DNA of 57,978 nucleotides, from the NCBI GenBank assembly GCA_025923075.1, contig JAICGN010000014.1:1-57978 (forward strand). The letters run 5' to 3'. This DNA comes from Chitinophagaceae bacterium (GTDB lineage Bacteria > Bacteroidota > Bacteroidia > Chitinophagales > Chitinophagaceae). Numbering within the stretch: the first letter of the stretch is position 1; each line of letters starts with the position of its first letter. The notes beneath the pieces were generated by a model. It saw nothing but the letters and a program-made list of their open reading frames with translations. It was not told where the DNA came from and did not search any database. Below, piece after piece: positions 33,032-42,278 of the stretch. Position numbers and translations under genes: made by a program.

Positions 33032-34054
33032 ATGGAGTTTCCGAAAATAAGTATTGTTATCCCGTCTTACAACCAGGGCAGGTATTTAGAAGAGACAATT
33101 CTCTCCGTTATCAATCAGCAATATCCAAATCTTGAATTATTCATTGTTGACGGCGGCAGTAGTGATAACAGTCTTGATGTTATAAGAAAGTATGAAAAGC
33201 ATTTAGCATGGTGGGTAAGTGAAAAGGACAACGGCCAAAGCGAAGCAATTAACAAAGGCTTTGCCAAAGCATCCGGGGATATTATAAGCTGGTTATGCAG
33301 TGATGATTTATTGATGCCGGGATCATTGCAACTGGTCGCAACCCATTTTGAATCTGCATCGGAAAAAATCGGCCTTATACATGGAAGTGCGATTATTTTT
33401 AAGGCGGAAAAGTTGGAAGGAATAAATATTTCCACCTATCAGACGCCGAGCAAAGAAGCCTATTTAAGTGGGATGGTTTTCCCTCAGCCATCAGCTTTTT
33501 TCAAAAGGAAATATCTTGACGTTGTTGGTCACTTAAACATGAACCTGCATTATGGTATGGATTATGATCTGTTCATGAGACTTTCCCTTGTCTGCAATTT
33601 TTTACCTGTAAAAAATGTTTTTTCGAAATACAGGATGCATGATCAAAGTAAATCAATGGCTGAAAGCAATAAATTCATCAAAGATTGGAAAAAAACGTTT
33701 ATATGTCTTTGCAAAAACCTTTCGTGGCAAGATGAACTTGAATTTTTAAGAAGTACCGGTTTATATGAAGGAGAAATAGATTATCATCATTCCTTTTCCT
33801 TCCGTCCGGATGAAACAATTGTTTCCGCAGTCGACAAAAGAAAAGCACTTTGTTTTCAACTCGGACATGTTCTTAAAGATCTCTACTGGACAGGAAAAGT
33901 TGATGAGGCAAGAAGGTTGATGAAAATACTAAAAGGAAACTTTTCAGATAGCTGGATAAACGAGGACCCACGATTAGCTGTCATTTTATCAAAATTGAGA
34001 ATTCCGGAGTTTATTTTAAGATCAATGAAACGAATACGAAGAATTTTTGATTAG
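33032..34054 (+). CDS. GT2-family glycosyltransferase
   Basis: The 340-residue GT-A enzyme begins 'PKISIVIPSYNQGRYLEETILSVINQQYPNLELFIVDGGSSDNS', the classic GT2 N-terminus, and continues to the DxD-like 'WLCSDDLLMPGSL'. 'NLHYGMDYDLFMRLS' contains a likely acceptor-side motif. It is cytoplasmic and soluble, and one of two consecutive GT2 genes. The sugar is not determinable from the sequence. Confidence 0.9.
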   Translation: MEFPKISIVIPSYNQGRYLEETILSVINQQYPNLELFIVDGGSSDNSLDVIRKYEKHLAWWVSEKDNGQSEAINKGFAKASGDIISWLCSDDLLMPGSLQLVATHFESASEKIGLIHGSAIIFKAEKLEGINISTYQTPSKEAYLSGMVFPQPSAFFKRKYLDVVGHLNMNLHYGMDYDLFMRLSLVCNFLPVKNVFSKYRMHDQSKSMAESNKFIKDWKKTFICLCKNLSWQDELEFLRSTGLYEGEIDYHHSFSFRPDETIVSAVDKRKALCFQLGHVLKDLYWTGKVDEARRLMKILKGNFSDSWINEDPRLAVILSKLRIPEFILRSMKRIRRIFD

Positions 34055-34073
34055 AATTGAAACCACATAGTAA

Positions 34074-34976
34074 ATGATTTCCTTTTCAATTATCATACCG
34101 ACGTATAACAGGGCTCATCTAATCAGAGATACCCTTGATTCTGTCTTTACCCAGACCTATCCTCATTTCGAGGTGATCATTGTGGATGATGGCAGTACAG
34201 ATAATACGAAGGAAGTAATCGAAAAGACGTACAACAGTAATCAGAGACTAAGATATTTTTATAAGGAAAATGAAGAAAGAGGGGCTGCAAGAAATTTTGG
34301 ATTAAAAGTGGCAAATGGACAATTTGCACTTTTTTTTGATTCAGATGATTTGATGCATAGAAATCATCTTGAAACTCTAAATGAATATATAGTCAAACTT
34401 GGAACGGTCAATTTCATCGCTACAAAACATGATTGGCAACACAAGAACAAAAAAAAGGCTTCCACAATTCAGGAAGTAAAAGAAGGATGGTATGATAAAG
34501 AATTGTTTCTAGAGAGCAATGGATTAGCCTGTAATTTCTGCGTAAGGGTGGCAAACCCTAATATGATCTTATTTAGGGAGAGCCGTGAACTGGTCACCAT
34601 GGAAGATTGGATATTTCTGCTGGAAAACACTGCAAAAGATAAAATATTCATAGTTGATAAAACAACATTAACGCTGGTTGATCATGATGAAAGATCCCTG
34701 ACAAAGAATTTCCAGGAAACTGCAAAGAAAAGATTATTTGCTACGCAATGGATCGAAGAGCATATAAATTTATCGGATAGCGAAATAAAGAGATTACGAT
34801 CCGGTACTTATGTTTTTTGTTCGGTATTTAATTACCTTGACTTAGAAAATTTTAAAAGTCTGAAGTTTATTTTTAAATCAATAGGAATTGACGGTATTAA
34901 TAAAAAAAAAATAATGCTTCTTATTAAAAACATTCTGGTGATTAATAAGCTAAAAAACTATTTTAGGAATGGATAG
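34074..34976 (+). CDS. GT2-family glycosyltransferase
   Basis: The 300-residue protein begins 'ISFSIIIPTYNRAHLIRDTLDSVFTQTYPHFEVIIVDDGSTDNT' and has the metal-binding 'LFFDSDDLMHRNHL' near residue 90, both diagnostic for GT2. It follows another GT2 gene by 19 bases and overlaps the deacetylase gene by 8. Cytoplasmic transfer of one sugar onto the lipid-linked chain is expected. Confidence 0.9.
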   Translation: MISFSIIIPTYNRAHLIRDTLDSVFTQTYPHFEVIIVDDGSTDNTKEVIEKTYNSNQRLRYFYKENEERGAARNFGLKVANGQFALFFDSDDLMHRNHLETLNEYIVKLGTVNFIATKHDWQHKNKKKASTIQEVKEGWYDKELFLESNGLACNFCVRVANPNMILFRESRELVTMEDWIFLLENTAKDKIFIVDKTTLTLVDHDERSLTKNFQETAKKRLFATQWIEEHINLSDSEIKRLRSGTYVFCSVFNYLDLENFKSLKFIFKSIGIDGINKKKIMLLIKNILVINKLKNYFRNG

Positions 34977-35976
34977 AAAGCTTCACTTTTTTTTGCGAAA
35001 AAGTTTTTTTAGAGCACTTTATTTTATGGGGGTTGGTCATTTATTAAAATTTATTAACAATAGAAATTTATTGGTACCAATTTTACTTTTTCATCGTGTT
35101 TCAGATGATTCGGACCCATATTGGTCTCCATTATCGACCGATTCTTTTAGAAAAATAATCGGGTTTTTCGGAAATAAATACAAATACCGGCATTTAGACG
35201 ACTTATTCCATACGAACGTTGAAGAGATTAAATCATCTTGTTTTGTTGTTTTTGATGACGCGTATAGGGACTTTTTAGACAATGTCGTACCCTTTTTGAA
35301 TGAAAACAAAGTTCCGGTTACAATGTTTGTTCCTACAGAAAGTGTAGAAACGGGAAAACCTATATGGACTACGTGGTTAAATATGTGTATCCATGAGACG
35401 AATGCTAAACAGATAATACTCAAGGACGGTAAGAATACACTACATTATAACCTTTCAAGCGAAAGCGGCAAGATAGTGGCTGCGAAAGAGCTCACCATGT
35501 GCTTGAAAAAACTTTCGTATGCGAAATTCCACAACAGCTTCAAAGAAATAATTAATCAAACAGGTGAGGGGCTTTATAGAAAAAATATAGCGGTGATGAG
35601 TTGGAGCGAAATAAATAATACAAAATCAACAGTAGATTATCAAAGTCATACCGTAACCCATCCAATGCTTGAAAATATAGAAGAAGCGGATTCGTTGACA
35701 AGGGAAATAAAAGAGTCGAGAATGATTATGGAAAGCAAACTGGGAACTCCTATTAAGTATATTTCTTATCCTATTGGTTCTTATTCGGATAAAGTAACTG
35801 AAGAAGCGAAGAAACATTATGAAGCGGCTTTTGCAGTAGATGGAAGACTTGTGAATTTGAGAAAAATTAAAGACACTAATTATCGGTATCGTATTCCAAG
35901 ATTCAACGTTTCTGATTCAGATCCCTATGAATTATTTTTTCGTATAAATGGGTTTCATAAATTATTTGGGCGATGA
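34969..35976 (+). CDS. NodB-type polysaccharide deacetylase (first cassette)
   Basis: The 335-residue protein has the NodB homology fold. 'CFVVFDDAYRDFLDNVVPFL' gives the Asp96-Asp97 pair (general base and metal ligand), 'SHTVTHPML' the metal-binding His227-x3-His231, and 'YISYPIGSYSD' a later motif. Such enzymes remove N- or O-acetyl groups from saccharides. I see no signal peptide, so it may act inside the cell on a lipid-linked or nucleotide-linked sugar. It overlaps a formyltransferase gene by 4 bases. The same gene order recurs at 45535-48521. Confidence 0.85.
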   Translation: MDRKLHFFLRKSFFRALYFMGVGHLLKFINNRNLLVPILLFHRVSDDSDPYWSPLSTDSFRKIIGFFGNKYKYRHLDDLFHTNVEEIKSSCFVVFDDAYRDFLDNVVPFLNENKVPVTMFVPTESVETGKPIWTTWLNMCIHETNAKQIILKDGKNTLHYNLSSESGKIVAAKELTMCLKKLSYAKFHNSFKEIINQTGEGLYRKNIAVMSWSEINNTKSTVDYQSHTVTHPMLENIEEADSLTREIKESRMIMESKLGTPIKYISYPIGSYSDKVTEEAKKHYEAAFAVDGRLVNLRKIKDTNYRYRIPRFNVSDSDPYELFFRINGFHKLFGR

Positions 35977-36806
35977 AAGTATTACTTCTGACAAGTAACA
36001 GCATTCAGAATATGGCGCTGTCCCATATGCTGGCAGCGCAACACGAATTGGTGGGTATTATTTATGAAAACAGATTCTCAAAGGGAGGCCGCCTCATTAA
36101 TTATTTAGAAAAGGTAAACTACAACCCCGTTAAAATTCTTGAGAAGTTGTACCAAAAATTCCGACTTCGGTTTCTTGAGGAGAATATTGCCGGGGAATTG
36201 AAGGATGGCTATCGTAATTATTCATCATTTTACGAGACCGCAACACTTGAAGTGGCAAACATTAACCAACAAGAGTCAATCGATTTTATTAAGGATAATC
36301 CCCATGATATCATTGTTGTGTCCGGGACAAGGATAGTAAAAAAGGATATCCTTGCATTAAAACCTGCTTTTGGCATTATTAATATGCATACCGGTCTGTC
36401 TCCATATTATAATGGCGGTCCTTCATGTACTTTTTGGTGTTTATATAATGATGATATCAATTTCATAGGTGCCACTGTTATGTTTATTGACGAGGGCATT
36501 GACACTGGTAATATTATTTTATCGGATACGATCGAATTAGATGAAACTGATACATATGGAAGGTTGGAGTTTAAGGCCATCGATCTGGGGAACCGTCTTA
36601 TTCTTAGAGCGCTGGATAAATTAAAAGCTGATAAGGAGTTTAGAGGCCATTCACAAAAAAGTATTGCATCTGGATATGTTTTTTATAACAGAGATTATAC
36701 TTTTTCAAAGAGACTTTTAGTTCAAAAGAAGATTAAGGCTGGAATAATCAAAAAGCTAATAACAGAAACTAAATCAGATAAAAATACCATTCGAATCATT
36801 GATTGA
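35973..36806 (+). CDS. Sugar formyltransferase (first cassette)
   Basis: The 277-residue protein has the formyltransferase core shared with Fmt and sugar N-formyltransferases: 'IINMHTGLSPYYNGG' with catalytic Asn137 and His139, then Asp177 in 'IDEGIDTGNII'. It lacks the second domain of Fmt, which favours a small amine acceptor such as an amino sugar, using N10-formyl-tetrahydrofolate. It overlaps the upstream deacetylase by 4 bases and is followed by a GT4 gene. Its relative at 46494 shares the 'GTRI(V/I)xK' segment before the catalytic Asn. Confidence 0.88.
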   Translation: MKVLLLTSNSIQNMALSHMLAAQHELVGIIYENRFSKGGRLINYLEKVNYNPVKILEKLYQKFRLRFLEENIAGELKDGYRNYSSFYETATLEVANINQQESIDFIKDNPHDIIVVSGTRIVKKDILALKPAFGIINMHTGLSPYYNGGPSCTFWCLYNDDINFIGATVMFIDEGIDTGNIILSDTIELDETDTYGRLEFKAIDLGNRLILRALDKLKADKEFRGHSQKSIASGYVFYNRDYTFSKRLLVQKKIKAGIIKKLITETKSDKNTIRIID

Positions 36807-38031
36807 AGTGACAGGCAATATTCTTATTTTTTCTCAGTGGAGCTTTAAAGATGCGTTGGTGCAAACTTACACCTTGCCCTATGTTGATATGATAAGACAG
36901 ATAATTTCGCCACACAGGAAAATTCTGTTGATAACTGCCGAACAGCAACATATCGCTTTAAGTAAAGGTGAAACAGATATGATAAATAAAGAATGGGCTG
37001 CCAGGAATATGCGGGTGTTACCTGAACCTTACGAACGGTTTGGCTTGAAAAAAATCCTGGCATCTACCGGAAATCTTTTTAAATGGTATTGGCTAATTAA
37101 AAGAGAAAATATAAAAACAATTCATGCTTTTTGTACTCCTGCAGGGGGTATTGCCTATATTCTTAGTAAACTCACAGGTACGCAACTTGTAATTGACAGC
37201 TATGAGCCGCATGCTGAGGCCATGGTAGAGAATGGAACCTGGAGAGAAGGTGGCCTGGCATTTCGAATTTTATTTTCACTTGAAAAAAAGCAAACTCAAA
37301 AGGCAAAAGCTCTTATCGGAACGACAGCAGGCATGAGACAATATGCCGCCGAAAAGTATGGCGTACGTGTTAAAAATTTTTTTGTAAAGCCTGCTTGTGT
37401 AGATATGGAAAAATTTTCCCCGAAAGAAAAGGACACGCATCTTTTGAAGGAATTGGAACTTGAAAACAAAACCGTCTGTGTGTATGCGGGCAAACTTGGC
37501 GGCATTTATTTGAAAGCAGAAGTATTTGATTTTATAAAAGCTTGTTATGATAGTTGGAAAGATGATTTTCGCTTTTTGATGCTTACTAACGCGTCCCGGG
37601 AAGAAATAGATGCAGAATGCAGCAGAGTAGGGCTTCCCGGTGAAGTGGTTATCAGCAGGTACGTTTCTCATAGTGAAATACCAGCTTATCTATCATTGGG
37701 GGATTTTGCCATTAACCCGGTAAAGCCGGTACCTACCAAAAGATATTGCACTTCAATAAAGGATGGGGAATACTGGGCAATGGGTTTACCGGTGGTGATC
37801 TCACCGGATATTTCCGATGATTCCGGTATCATTGAAAAGGAAAAAATTGGTGTGATCGTAAATTTTACTCAAAAAACAGAGATCGCCAGGGCGGTTTTAG
37901 AGATAAAAGAATTATTGAAATTCAAAAATAGTTTACGGGAAGCAATTGTGCATGTAGCTGAACGATACAGGTCATATGCTATTGCACATTCTATTTATCA
38001 AAAAATCTATAGCTCGTCTGACGCGGAATGA
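36799..38031 (+). CDS. GT4-family glycosyltransferase (first cassette)
   Basis: The 410-residue GT-B protein has a Rossmann N-terminal domain ('GNILIFSQWSFKDALVQTYTLPYV') and a C-terminal donor domain with 'VCVYAGKLGGIY', 'SLGDFAINPVKPVPTKRYCTSIKDGEYWAMGLPVVISP'. The usual E-x7-E region is divergent. The start is TTG at 36799, overlapping the formyltransferase, or GTG at 36808; no ATG fits. It may transfer the sugar prepared by the two preceding enzymes, which is inference from position. It closes this block before a 90-base gap with a promoter-like box. Confidence 0.8.
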   Translation: MIEVTGNILIFSQWSFKDALVQTYTLPYVDMIRQIISPHRKILLITAEQQHIALSKGETDMINKEWAARNMRVLPEPYERFGLKKILASTGNLFKWYWLIKRENIKTIHAFCTPAGGIAYILSKLTGTQLVIDSYEPHAEAMVENGTWREGGLAFRILFSLEKKQTQKAKALIGTTAGMRQYAAEKYGVRVKNFFVKPACVDMEKFSPKEKDTHLLKELELENKTVCVYAGKLGGIYLKAEVFDFIKACYDSWKDDFRFLMLTNASREEIDAECSRVGLPGEVVISRYVSHSEIPAYLSLGDFAINPVKPVPTKRYCTSIKDGEYWAMGLPVVISPDISDDSGIIEKEKIGVIVNFTQKTEIARAVLEIKELLKFKNSLREAIVHVAERYRSYAIAHSIYQKIYSSSDAE

Positions 38032-38067
38032 TTTTAGATAAATTCCACTATTTAAAAGGCTTACCAG

Positions 38068-38075
38068 TAATTTTG
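38068..38075 (+). promoter_or_regulatory. Putative internal promoter -7 box (TAATTTTG)
   Basis: TAATTTTG fits TAnnTTTG and lies 46 bases upstream of the ATG at 38122, in the gap after the first formyltransferase cassette. A clear -33 element is not visible. It could start a secondary transcript for the distal part of the cluster. Confidence 0.4.
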
Positions 38076-38121
38076 CGAATTCAAAATAGTTATCGTTTAA
38101 TAATTTCTGAAAATAAACTCA

Positions 38122-39228
38122 ATGAAAGTATTAGTAATCGGAGGCGGGCTTTTTGGAAGCTCAGTTGCATCGATTTTAGCGGATAAGAATGTACAGGTTG
38201 ATCTTGCTGAAGCAGAAGATGATATTATGAAAATGGCATCACGGATCAATCATAATCGAATTCATCTTGGGTATCATTACCTGAGAAGCATTGCAACTGC
38301 AGAACAAAGCATAGAAGGGTTACTGTCTTTTTTATTTCATTTTGGCAATGCAGTAGTTTATCAATTCCCGAATTATTATGCAATAGCGAAGGAAGGAAGT
38401 AAAACCACGCCATCTGAATTCCTGAATTTTTGTGAAAATGTAGGTATTGGTTATGATGAAGAAATACCGGGTGACAACTTATTAGATCCTTCTTCAATAG
38501 AAGCTTGTTTCCGCGTGCCGGAACCAATTTGGGATTTCTTTACATTAAAGAAAATCCTAAAAAGAAAACTGGCAAACCCCAATATTAATATACTTTTAAA
38601 AACAAAATGTATAGGGTTAAAAGTACTTGCTGATGGTAAATTTGAGGCTCGATTAACAACCGGTATTAAAGGTTACGACGTAGTGATCAATTGCACTTAT
38701 TCAAATATAAATCAGATCAACTCTTATCTTGACATTCCTCCGAAAAAGCTATTATATGAAGATGTAATGATACCTGTTTTTAAATACCCGTCAGCTCAGT
38801 TTGGATTGACGGTAATGGATGGCCCTTTTTGTTCGGTAATGCCCAGAGGAATGAGAAAAAATGAATTTCTTTTATACCATGTAAAGGATTCATTGCTCGA
38901 TACAAAATTGGCGATGGAAAAACCCGAATTTCCCCGCTTGAACATAACTGATGATCAATTACGAGCTCCCGGAAACATCTATGATCGATCCTCTTTTTTT
39001 ATGCCTTTTCTTAAGAATGTACAATTAGCTGGTTATAATAGAACAACAAGGACAGTATATGAGAATGATGATGACGCCCGTTTGACAGAACTTTATACAT
39101 ATGAGGGTTTAAATAATTACTTTACCATTTTATCGGGTAAAGTAACAACCTGCATACAGGTAGCATTAGAGGTAAAGCATATTTTACAAGGGCGAAGATT
39201 AAAACGACGTTTTAAAATGGCTATATAA
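38122..39228 (+). CDS. FAD-dependent oxidoreductase (DAO-like)
   Basis: The 368-residue protein starts 'MKVLVIGGGLFGSSVASILADKNVQVDLAEAEDDIM', a dinucleotide-binding GxGxxG motif followed by the acidic end of the second strand, as in the DAO/glycine oxidase family. 'SRINHNRIHLGYHYLRS' supplies a conserved His-rich segment. It lies in tandem with an SDR, so the two may carry out successive oxidations and reductions on a sugar or related carbon skeleton. The substrate is unknown. Confidence 0.78.
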   Translation: MKVLVIGGGLFGSSVASILADKNVQVDLAEAEDDIMKMASRINHNRIHLGYHYLRSIATAEQSIEGLLSFLFHFGNAVVYQFPNYYAIAKEGSKTTPSEFLNFCENVGIGYDEEIPGDNLLDPSSIEACFRVPEPIWDFFTLKKILKRKLANPNINILLKTKCIGLKVLADGKFEARLTTGIKGYDVVINCTYSNINQINSYLDIPPKKLLYEDVMIPVFKYPSAQFGLTVMDGPFCSVMPRGMRKNEFLLYHVKDSLLDTKLAMEKPEFPRLNITDDQLRAPGNIYDRSSFFMPFLKNVQLAGYNRTTRTVYENDDDARLTELYTYEGLNNYFTILSGKVTTCIQVALEVKHILQGRRLKRRFKMAI

Positions 39229-39245
39229 TTGATATCTATAAAGCG

Positions 39246-39905
39246 ATGCAGCGATCAAAGAAAAACATATTAATATTTGGGGCAAATAGTTACCTGGCTA
39301 AGAATTTTATTGAAAAATATAATGAGAATTATACCCTACACCCGGTCTACAGAAATCACCCGGGTGAATTGAATATTGATTTTGCAGCTGCAAATGACCA
39401 TAAGGCTTTCGCTGAAAAAATTAATTATACAATAGATGCAATTATTTTTTTCCAGGGAATAAACCCCTCAATGGGTATCGCGGAAATTACGGAGGAACAC
39501 TTTATAAAGATGATGAAGCTAAATCTTATCACACCAACATTGTTGCTGCAGTCATTAAAGGAAAAATTAACAAGCGGGGCTGTTACAATATTTTTTTCAT
39601 CGGTAGCAAAACGAAAAGGAAGCTATGATCCTTCGTATGCTGCTGCAAAGTCAGGTTTGACAGGGCTTATGCATAGCCTTGCGAATGCTTATAAAATGCA
39701 ACGCTTTAACATTATATCATTGGGGCTTGTTGAGAGTTCTCCGGTGTTTAATCAAATGTCAGATGAGTTTAGAAAAGGTCATGCGGCTCGTATGCAAAAT
39801 GGAAATTTTATCAAAGCAGAAAATGTTACCAAAGTCATTGATATGATTATTACTAACGATAATCTGAATCGTGCCGATATATCACTTGATGGAGGTTTCT
39901 CCTGA
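39246..39905 (+). CDS. Short-chain dehydrogenase/reductase
   Basis: The 219-residue classical SDR starts 'NILIFGANSYLAKNFIEKYN' (cofactor motif, slightly altered from TGxxxGxG) and has 'IIFFQGINPSMG', the catalytic Ser in 'TIFFSSVAKRKGSYDPSYAAAKSGL' (YxxxK: YAAAK), and 'DISLDGGFS' at the end. It is 17 bases after the FAD oxidoreductase. A carbonyl reduction on a sugar or alditol derivative is likely. The gap 39906-40108 after it holds only very short frames and a 13-base direct repeat. Confidence 0.85.
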   Translation: MQRSKKNILIFGANSYLAKNFIEKYNENYTLHPVYRNHPGELNIDFAAANDHKAFAEKINYTIDAIIFFQGINPSMGIAEITEEHFIKMMKLNLITPTLLLQSLKEKLTSGAVTIFFSSVAKRKGSYDPSYAAAKSGLTGLMHSLANAYKMQRFNIISLGLVESSPVFNQMSDEFRKGHAARMQNGNFIKAENVTKVIDMIITNDNLNRADISLDGGFS

Positions 39906-40004
39906 CTATTATCTCGTCTTACCAATGACCACGTGTAACTTAAGGAATGATGTCGAAATGTATCAGGATGGTTGCGGTCACTTATCTAAATATGAATTCA
40001 AAAG

Positions 40005-40070
40005 TTTTCAAAAAACTAGAAAATGCTGACAGAAACAGGTTCAATTGATATTATTGTTTTTCAAAAAACT
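40005..40070. repeat. Direct repeat TTTTCAAAAAACT in a 203-base gap
   Basis: The 13-mer TTTTCAAAAAACT occurs at 40005-40017 and 40058-40070. It is A/T-rich and of unknown meaning. The surrounding gap (39906-40108) has no clear promoter, hairpin or gene. Confidence 0.4.
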
Positions 40071-40108
40071 CCAAACTGGCATTGTATACCACAAAAGCCA
40101 ATGCACTC

Positions 40109-41188
40109 ATGAGCGGAAGAGTTTTAATCCTCACTAATCATTATCCCGACAGATCGCCAGGCCAGCGGTTCAGCTTCGAGCAATATCTTAGCTACCTGGG
40201 CTCTTGCGGTTTCCAGATAGATGTTTCTTTTTTGCTGAATGAAAAGGATGATAAAATATTTTATTCAAAAGGAAATTATTTCGGAAAGGCGAAAATTGCT
40301 GTCAAGAGCATCTTACAACGGCTAAAGGATCTGCGCAAAGCATCAAAATATGATATTGTATTTGTTTATCGGGAAGCGATTTTTTTTGGAACCCCTTTTT
40401 TTGAAAGACGATTTGCGCGCAAAGCAAGGATGATCCTTGCTTTTGATGATAGTATCTGGGTGCCAAATGTTTCTGCTGCCAACAAGATATTTTCCTTACT
40501 AAAGAATCCTGCTAAAACAAGCAGCATTATCAAGGTGAGTGACCTTGTATTTGCCGGAAATAAATACCTGGCGAATTATGCTTCTCAGTTCAATAAAAAT
40601 GTAGTTATTGTGCCAACCACTATTGATACAGATGAATACAAGTCAGTTGAAAAGCTGCCTAAGGACCGGATTTGTATCGGCTGGAGTGGTTCAATAACGA
40701 CAATAGAACATTTTGAAACAAAATTGAATGCTCTGCTCAAAATAAAAAAGAAGTATACGGATAAAGTTTATTTTAAAGTCATTGGGGATGGTCGGTATAA
40801 AAATGATGAGCTTGGGATTAAAGGACTGGCGTGGAAAAAGGAAGATGAACTAAAGGAGTTGAATGAGATTGATATTGGCATCATGCCGCTGCCGGACAGT
40901 GAATGGGCAAAAGGTAAATGCGGCTTAAAAGGGCTTCAGTACATGGCATTGGGCATACCAACGATTATGTCACCCGTAGGAGTGAATTCAGAAATAATAA
41001 ATGATGGTGAAAACGGTTTTCTAGCGGACAGCGATGATGAATGGATTGCAAAACTCAGCTTGTTGATAGATTCTTTTGAATTGCGAAAGAAGTTAGGTGA
41101 TGCGGGCTGCAAAACGGTAGAGGAAAAATATTCTGTACATGCGAACCGTGATCTTTATCTCCGCTATTTTAACCAGTTGACCTCATAA
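40109..41188 (+). CDS. GT4-family glycosyltransferase
   Basis: From the ATG at 40109 the protein has 359 residues ('MSGRVLILTNHYPDRSPGQRFSFEQYLSYL'); a TTG at 40082 is a weaker option. The GT-B fold is indicated by 'ICIGWSGSITTIEHF' at the start of the second domain and by 'DIGIMPLPDSEWAKGKCGLKGLQYMALGIPTIMSPVGVNSEII', a variant donor-binding motif. It is a clear paralogue of the next gene: both share 'RFxxEQYLxYL', 'FDDxIWxP' and 'KGKCGxK'. Confidence 0.86.
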   Translation: MSGRVLILTNHYPDRSPGQRFSFEQYLSYLGSCGFQIDVSFLLNEKDDKIFYSKGNYFGKAKIAVKSILQRLKDLRKASKYDIVFVYREAIFFGTPFFERRFARKARMILAFDDSIWVPNVSAANKIFSLLKNPAKTSSIIKVSDLVFAGNKYLANYASQFNKNVVIVPTTIDTDEYKSVEKLPKDRICIGWSGSITTIEHFETKLNALLKIKKKYTDKVYFKVIGDGRYKNDELGIKGLAWKKEDELKELNEIDIGIMPLPDSEWAKGKCGLKGLQYMALGIPTIMSPVGVNSEIINDGENGFLADSDDEWIAKLSLLIDSFELRKKLGDAGCKTVEEKYSVHANRDLYLRYFNQLTS

Positions 41189-41204
41189 GATCCTGTACAA
41201 ACGG

Positions 41205-42278
41205 ATGAACAAAAAAAAGATCCATTTTTGGGTTCCTTATCCTCAACGCTCAGCTCCTTCACAACGATTTAGAGTTGAACAATATCTTCCCTATTTGCCT
41301 CAAAACAGTTTCTCATATACTGTCCTTTCATTTCTTGATACAACTACCTGGAATGTCCTTTACATGAAAGGGCATGTAGCAAAAAAATTTTCAGGAATGA
41401 TAATGGGATTTCTTCGTCGTATGGGCCATTTATTTCAATCTGCTGGTGCTGATTATATTTTTATACTTCGTGAGGCCTCGCCGGTGGGACCGCCATTTTT
41501 TGAATGGCTGCTTGCAAAAATTTTCCGAAAAAAAATTATCTATGATTTTGACGACGCTATTTGGATTCCTGGTGGCGAAAAAATGAGTTGGCAAAAAAGA
41601 TTTTTTAAATCGACATGGAAGATCAAGTATATTATTCGCTGGGCTTACAAAATTTCATGTGGTAATGAATTTCTTTGCAGCTATGCCCGGACTTACAATC
41701 CAAATGTCGTTTTACTTCCTACTGTTTTTGACACTGATAGAAGCAAAGACAAACAAAGACAGGAGACAGATGGAAAAAAAGTGGTCGTCGGATGGACGGG
41801 CTCCCATACCACCTTACACAATCTTGAAGAGATAGAGCAAATAATTTCGGAACTGAGAAAGGAAATGGATTTCGATGTTTATATTATTTCCAATAAATCG
41901 CCTACATGGAGGTTTGATTTTATTTTTAGCAAATGGGAAGAGACGTCAGAGATCGAGGATCTCTTAAGAATGGACATTGGATTAATGCCGCTGAAGCAAG
42001 GTCAATGGTTTGAAGGCAAATGTGGATTTAAATTGATCCAGTATCATGCCTGCGGAATTCCTGCAATTGCTTCTGACGTAGGTATTAATGCCACAGTTAC
42101 ACTTCATAATAAAACCGGGTTTATTGCTCGATCTCCTTCGGAATGGAAGAGCTATTTAAAACAATTAATCTCAGACAAGCATCTGCGATTACAAATGGGA
42201 CATGCAGGTAAGGAACATATTGAAAAGAATTACAGTCTACACAGCCAGCTTCCTGTGTTCATCTCTCTTTTTTCTTAA
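41205..42278 (+). CDS. GT4-family glycosyltransferase, paralogue of the preceding gene
   Basis: The 357-residue GT-B protein begins 'KKIHFWVPYPQRSAPSQRFRVEQYLPYL' and includes 'YDFDDAIWIPGGEKMSWQ', 'VVVGWTGSHTTLHNL' and 'DIGLMPLKQGQWFEGKCGFKLIQYHACGIPAIASDVG'. It shares many motifs with the product of 40109 and arose by an old tandem duplication. Its last 42 bases overlap the 3' end of the membrane protein gene on the opposite strand. Confidence 0.88.
   Translation: MNKKKIHFWVPYPQRSAPSQRFRVEQYLPYLPQNSFSYTVLSFLDTTTWNVLYMKGHVAKKFSGMIMGFLRRMGHLFQSAGADYIFILREASPVGPPFFEWLLAKIFRKKIIYDFDDAIWIPGGEKMSWQKRFFKSTWKIKYIIRWAYKISCGNEFLCSYARTYNPNVVLLPTVFDTDRSKDKQRQETDGKKVVVGWTGSHTTLHNLEEIEQIISELRKEMDFDVYIISNKSPTWRFDFIFSKWEETSEIEDLLRMDIGLMPLKQGQWFEGKCGFKLIQYHACGIPAIASDVGINATVTLHNKTGFIARSPSEWKSYLKQLISDKHLRLQMGHAGKEHIEKNYSLHSQLPVFISLFS

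Noticed and set aside
39906-40108. Very short frames in the gap after the SDR
   Set aside because: They are under about 40 codons, without recognisable motif, and no terminator or promoter supports them.
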